Of a stretch of 49,841 nt of DNA, positions 46,486 through 49,841 are shown piece after piece. The DNA lies in assembly GCA_022565365.1 (NCBI GenBank), contig JAIUMW010000002.1, forward strand, positions 1 through 49,841, read 5' to 3'. Numbering within the stretch: the stretch's first letter is position 1; the number at the start of each line of letters is the position of its first letter. The notes under the pieces are model-generated. The model ran no database searches. It was not told the DNA's origin and saw only the letters and a list, made by a program, of their open reading frames with translations. Origin of the DNA: Oceanicaulis sp. (lineage in GTDB: Bacteria > Pseudomonadota > Alphaproteobacteria > Caulobacterales > Maricaulaceae). The translations under genes were made by a program, and so were the position numbers.

Positions 46486-46617
46486 TAGGGTCAGGTTAGC
46501 GGGTTAATCACAGCGGCGGAAGCCCCAAAAAGCAAAATATCACCCCCGCTGGATCGGGCGCCCGTGCGCTGCGCGGCCCGGCCGTTCCAGCCTTCGGGTG
46601 ACATCAAAGGACGCGAC

Positions 46618-47445
46618 GTGGCAGAAGGTTCAACCAATACCCGGGTGATCTCGGACGCTTTCACAACGGCGCGCGCGCAAGGCGCAGCTGTGAAGGATTT
46701 CCCCGGTGCGCTGCCAGCCAGTCTGGACGAGGCCTATGACGTTCAAGACCGCGCCATCTCGCTCTGGCCGGACACCGTCGCGGGCTGGAAGATCGGACTG
46801 ATCCAGCCTGGATATCGGGCGCAGGCGCGCGCCGAGCGCCTTGCCGGGCCGATCTTCTCGCGGCAGATATTCACCCATGTCTCCGGCGCGGTCATTGATA
46901 TGCCGGTCTTTCGTGGCGGGTTCGCCGCCGTCGAGGCGGAGTTCGTGCTGCGCCTGAAATCCGGCCTGCCGGACCATGTGCCTGTCACAGCCGAGGCTGC
47001 GGCGGATATTGTGGAGAGCCTGCATGTCGGGGTGGAGATCGCCTCAAGCCCGTTTGCGGGGATCAATGAGCTGGGGCCCATGTCGGTGGTCAGCGATTTT
47101 GGCAACAATAACGGCCTGATTGTAGGCCCGGCCATCGAGGGCTGGCGTGATATCAGGCCGGATGACCTGCCGGCCCGGGTTGAGATTGATGGCCAGATCG
47201 CGGGTGAGGCCAGCGCGGCGGCGATCCCTGGCGGGCCCATCGCCGCCCTGTGTTTCCTGATCGAGCTGTGCCGCAAACGCGCGATCGAGCTGAAGGCGGG
47301 CGACCTCATCTCCACCGGCGCAGCCACCGGCGTCCACGAGGCGGTGATCGGCAGCCTGTCCAAGGCCGATTTTGGCGCCTATGGCGCAATCAGTCTGCGT
47401 CTCGTGGCCTCCACGCCAACTCAGGTCCAGCTGGCGAGCGCGTGA
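46618..47445 (+). CDS. 2-keto-4-pentenoate hydratase/FAH-family protein
   Basis: GTG 46618 has AAGGA 7 nt upstream and gives 275 residues; an earlier frame opening at 46564 has no such site. The MhpD-type FAH-superfamily pattern is seen: AYDVQDRAISLWPDTVAGWK, IGLIQPGYRAQ, FAAVEAEFVLRLKSGLP (acidic metal ligands), HVGVEIASSPFAGINELG and AGDLISTGAATGVHEAV. Known relatives hydrate 2-keto-4-pentenoate or decarboxylate oxalocrotonate. Its place beside the pectate lyase under the same operator suggests a role on a 2-keto sugar acid, but the reaction is not known. Confidence 0.85.
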   Translation: MAEGSTNTRVISDAFTTARAQGAAVKDFPGALPASLDEAYDVQDRAISLWPDTVAGWKIGLIQPGYRAQARAERLAGPIFSRQIFTHVSGAVIDMPVFRGGFAAVEAEFVLRLKSGLPDHVPVTAEAAADIVESLHVGVEIASSPFAGINELGPMSVVSDFGNNNGLIVGPAIEGWRDIRPDDLPARVEIDGQIAGEASAAAIPGGPIAALCFLIELCRKRAIELKAGDLISTGAATGVHEAVIGSLSKADFGAYGAISLRLVASTPTQVQLASA

Positions 47446-47463
47446 TGGCGCCAGAGCGCAATC

Positions 47464-47557
47464 GGCAAAAGTGGGAACCGGTTTTCGGATAAATTGTGCT
47501 CCAGATCAAAAAGCTAGAGCGTGCGGCCCGACGCAGTAGGCCGGACAACGCTCTAGC
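47464..47557. repeat. Alphaproteobacterial intergenic repeat ending in a hairpin
   Basis: The core AAAAGTGGGAACCGGTTTTC followed by GGATAAATTGTGCTCCAGAT is a form of a short repeat seen between genes in many alphaproteobacteria. It is followed by a hairpin with 10-bp arms GCTAGAGCGT (47513-47522) and ACGCTCTAGC (47548-47557) and an inner CGGCC/GGCCG pairing. The right arm contains the eda stop codon (47553-47555). The hairpin may thus form the 3' end of the eda transcript and of the convergent hydratase-family gene. Confidence 0.65.
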
Positions 47558-48188
47558 GCTTCATGGCGGCCGCTGCCGCGGCGTTGCGCGCAATCGCTGA
47601 CCAATCACCCGCCGCGATGTCGGCGCTTGTGGCGATCCAGGAGCCGCCCACACACACCACATTGGACAGCGCCAGATAGTCCGGCGCTTTGTCCCGGCCG
47701 ATGGAGCCGGTCGGGCAGAATCGGATATCGGGCAGAGGGCCCTCCAGCGCTCTGAGATAGGCGATGCCGCCGGCCGGTTCGGCGGGAAAGAATTTCAGAA
47801 CCTCAAAGCCTTGTTCAACGGCCGCCATAGCCTCGCTGGCTGTCGCCACGCCGGGCAGGCAGGGCAGGCCGGACTCCAGCATCGCCTCGCCCAGCTGGCG
47901 CGTCAGGCCGGGGCTCACCAGGAAGGCGGCTCCGGCTTGGGCAGATGCGCGCGCCTGCTGCGGGGTGCGGATCGTGCCCATGCCGACAATCAGGTCCGGC
48001 GCGGCGTCCTGCATGGCTTTCATCGCATCAAGGGCGATATCGGTGCGCAAGGTCAGCTCGATGACGCGCAGTCCGCCATCGGCCAGCGCGCGCGCCAGCG
48101 CGGCCGCATCGTCCATGCGCTTGACGGCGAGCACCGGGATCACGCTGGCGGCGTCGATGATGTCCTGCAAGGCCGGCTGGCTGGTCAT
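47553..48188 (-). CDS. eda: KDPG aldolase (bifunctional 4-hydroxy-2-oxoglutarate/KDPG aldolase)
   Basis: Eda cleaves KDPG to pyruvate and glyceraldehyde-3-phosphate, the end of the pectin and Entner-Doudoroff routes. The 211-residue product has [19 protein letters not shown], the active-site Glu in [52 protein letters not shown], and the Schiff-base Lys in [13 protein letters not shown] followed by FCPTGSI. It overlaps edd by ATGA. Its last codons lie in the hairpin of an intergenic repeat. Confidence 0.96.
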   Translation of the reverse strand: MTSQPALQDIIDAASVIPVLAVKRMDDAAALARALADGGLRVIELTLRTDIALDAMKAMQDAAPDLIVGMGTIRTPQQARASAQAGAAFLVSPGLTRQLGEAMLESGLPCLPGVATASEAMAAVEQGFEVLKFFPAEPAGGIAYLRALEGPLPDIRFCPTGSIGRDKAPDYLALSNVVCVGGSWIATSADIAAGDWSAIARNAAAAAAMKR

Positions 48189-49819
48189 GATACGGGCTCC
48201 GCAGCGGACGGGACGGGGTCAGGCTCACACAGGCCGGGAATGGAGAGCGCGCCTTCCTCGGCGCTGCTGGCGATCATCCGGAACCCGGCGAACAGCTCCC
48301 GCCCAAGCCCGCGATGGCTGGACGTCAGATCGCAGACGGCGGCCGGGCGGCTGGCCAGCGCCGCAGCCTCGTCATCGCGCGCCAGGGTCAGCACGCCCTT
48401 GTCCGCATCGACGGTGATCAGATCGCCGTCGCGCACGCGTGCGATGGGACCGCCCTCAAGCGCCTCGGGGCAGACATGAATGGCGGCAGGGACCTTGCCC
48501 GACGCGCCTGACATCCGTCCGTCCGTGACCAGCGCCACCTTGAAGCCGCGATCCTGCAGCACGCCCAGCGTCGGGGTCAGCTTGTGAAGCTCGGGCATGC
48601 CGTTCGCCCTGGGGCCCTGAAACCGGACCACGGCGACAAAGTCCCGCTCCAGCTCGCCCGCCTTGAAAGCGGCCAGGAGGCCGTCCTGGGTGTCGAACAC
48701 CAGCGCCGGCGCGGTGACTCTGCGGTGTTCAGGTTTCACGGCGGAGACCTTGATGACCCCGCGGCCCAGCACGCCGGACACGACGCGCAAGCCGCCATCA
48801 TTGGCGACCGGGTGATCAAACGGGCGCAGCACGTCGGTATCGAGGCTCGTCTCCGGCGCATCGCGCCAGCTCAGGGTGTCCCCGTCCAGGACCGGCTCGC
48901 GTGCGAAATCGGCCAGGCTGTCAGCGCCCGGGGTCAGCACGTCGCCGTGCAGCCATCCGGCGCCCAGAAGTTCGCGCACCAGGAATCCCATCCCCCCGGC
49001 GGCGTGGAAATGGTTCACGTCCGCCGGGCCATTGGGATAGATTTTCGCCAGCAGCGGCGTCACCCTGGAGAGCGCTTCAAAATCATCCCAGTTGACGATC
49101 AGGCCCGCCGCGCGCGCGATGGCGAAGATGTGCAGGGTGTGATTGGTGGAGCCGCCCGTGGCGTGCAGGCCGACAATGGCGTTGACGATGGCGCGCGCAT
49201 CAATCGCCTCGCCCAAAGGCCGGTAGTCGCGGCCCAGCGCGGTGATCTGGGCGGCGCGCCGGGCGGTGGCCTTCACCATCGCCTCGCGCAAGGGCGTGCC
49301 GGGATTGATGAAGGCGGAGCCGGGCAGGTGAAGGCCCATCAGCTCCATCATCATCTGGTTGGAATTGGCGGTGCCGTAAAACGTGCAGGTGCCCGGGCTG
49401 TGATAGCTGGCGCTTTCGGCGTCGAGCAGTTTGTCGCGCCCCACCTTGCCCTCGGCATGGAGCTGGCGCACGCGCGCCTTTTCGTTGTTGGGCAGGCCTG
49501 ACGGCATCGGCCCGGCAGGCAGGAACAACACGGGCAGATGGCCGAACCGCAAGGCCCCGATCAGCAGGCCAGGCACGATCTTGTCGCACACGCCCAGGCA
49601 AATCACCGCGTCAAACATGTTGTGCGACAGCGACATGGCGGTCGCCATGGCGATCAGATCGCGCGAAAACAGCGACAGCTCCATGCCCGGCCTGCCTTGC
49701 GTGACGCCGTCGCACATGGCCGGCACGCCGCCAGCGATCTGAGCGGTGGCGCCGGCCTCGCGCCCCGGCCGCGTGATGATGGCGGGGTAAGCGCCCAGCG
49801 GCTGGTGGGCCCCCAGCAT
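48185..49819 (-). CDS. edd: Phosphogluconate dehydratase, 5' end missing or replaced
   Basis: Edd dehydrates 6-phosphogluconate to KDPG and carries an iron-sulfur cluster. The 544 residues cover the family from [15 protein letters not shown] onward: [88 protein letters not shown] and [19 protein letters not shown]. The E. coli enzyme has about 65 more residues before the matching MLSAHQP. Here an in-frame TAA occurs two codons before ATG 49819, and the usual YND before the Met is absent. The gene is either truncated or joined to foreign sequence close to the window end. Confidence 0.9.
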   Translation of the reverse strand: MLGAHQPLGAYPAIITRPGREAGATAQIAGGVPAMCDGVTQGRPGMELSLFSRDLIAMATAMSLSHNMFDAVICLGVCDKIVPGLLIGALRFGHLPVLFLPAGPMPSGLPNNEKARVRQLHAEGKVGRDKLLDAESASYHSPGTCTFYGTANSNQMMMELMGLHLPGSAFINPGTPLREAMVKATARRAAQITALGRDYRPLGEAIDARAIVNAIVGLHATGGSTNHTLHIFAIARAAGLIVNWDDFEALSRVTPLLAKIYPNGPADVNHFHAAGGMGFLVRELLGAGWLHGDVLTPGADSLADFAREPVLDGDTLSWRDAPETSLDTDVLRPFDHPVANDGGLRVVSGVLGRGVIKVSAVKPEHRRVTAPALVFDTQDGLLAAFKAGELERDFVAVVRFQGPRANGMPELHKLTPTLGVLQDRGFKVALVTDGRMSGASGKVPAAIHVCPEALEGGPIARVRDGDLITVDADKGVLTLARDDEAAALASRPAAVCDLTSSHRGLGRELFAGFRMIASSAEEGALSIPGLCEPDPVPSAAEPVS

Positions 49820-49841
49820 TTGAATTTAGGGGGTGACGCTG

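Noticed and set aside
47478-47483. ACCGGT near the end of the hydratase-family gene as a sixth LacI site
   Set aside because: The flanks do not fit GTGTCAT, and the hexamer is part of a widespread intergenic repeat.

Overview
The window looks like a chromosomal segment of a marine or brackish alphaproteobacterium of the Maricaulales/Hyphomonadaceae type (Oceanicaulis, Maricaulis and Glycocaulis are the genera I would compare first). The basis is very high GC, the obgE-proB and rplU-rpmA arrangement, several large TonB-dependent receptors (TBDRs), and a well-known alphaproteobacterial intergenic repeat. The genus is inference; no 16S gene is present.

Region 1 (1-3750) is housekeeping. On the minus strand lie rplU, rpmA, a strong terminator, a GNAT acetyltransferase, obgE and the 5' part of proB. 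tRNA-Ser(CGA) follows on the plus strand. Directly after its CCA end is a 161-bp repeat, which recurs at 12975-13135.

Region 2 (3976-12761) holds an XRE regulator and a cell-surface signalling module: ECF sigma factor, FecR-like anti-sigma factor, a TBDR with an STN signalling domain, and a secreted metzincin-type zinc protease. It resembles a FecIRA circuit for a peptide or protein substrate.

Region 3 (12762-23677) is accessory. It holds small secreted or membrane proteins, including three secreted Sel1-repeat proteins rich in C-x7-C pairs plus one with a TerB-like tail. A CCCTG-NN-CAGGG palindrome, or a close variant, sits at several intergenic junctions. A PF10118-type hydrolase and a DUF2147 protein close the region.

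Region 4 (23695-29933) has a TetR regulator divergent from a TBDR that carries a frameshift. Next come a TolC-family gene lacking its 5' half and an intact HlyD-type adaptor. It reads as a decaying uptake/efflux locus.

Region 5 (29991-49841) is a pectin/galacturonate utilisation locus. A pectate lyase lipoprotein and a TBDR handle polymer at the surface, and a DctPQM TRAP transporter crosses the inner membrane. UxaC, a UxuB-type reductase and UxaA convert saturated uronate to 2-keto-3-deoxygluconate (KDG). KduI and KduD convert the unsaturated product to KDG. KdgK and Eda then give pyruvate plus glyceraldehyde-3-phosphate, and Edd joins through 6-phosphogluconate. Methylglyoxal synthase and a hydratase of the 2-keto-4-pentenoate hydratase family are extra members. 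Five intergenic sites share the invariant 11-mer ACCGGTGTCAT and are the probable operators of the LacI-family regulator encoded in the locus.
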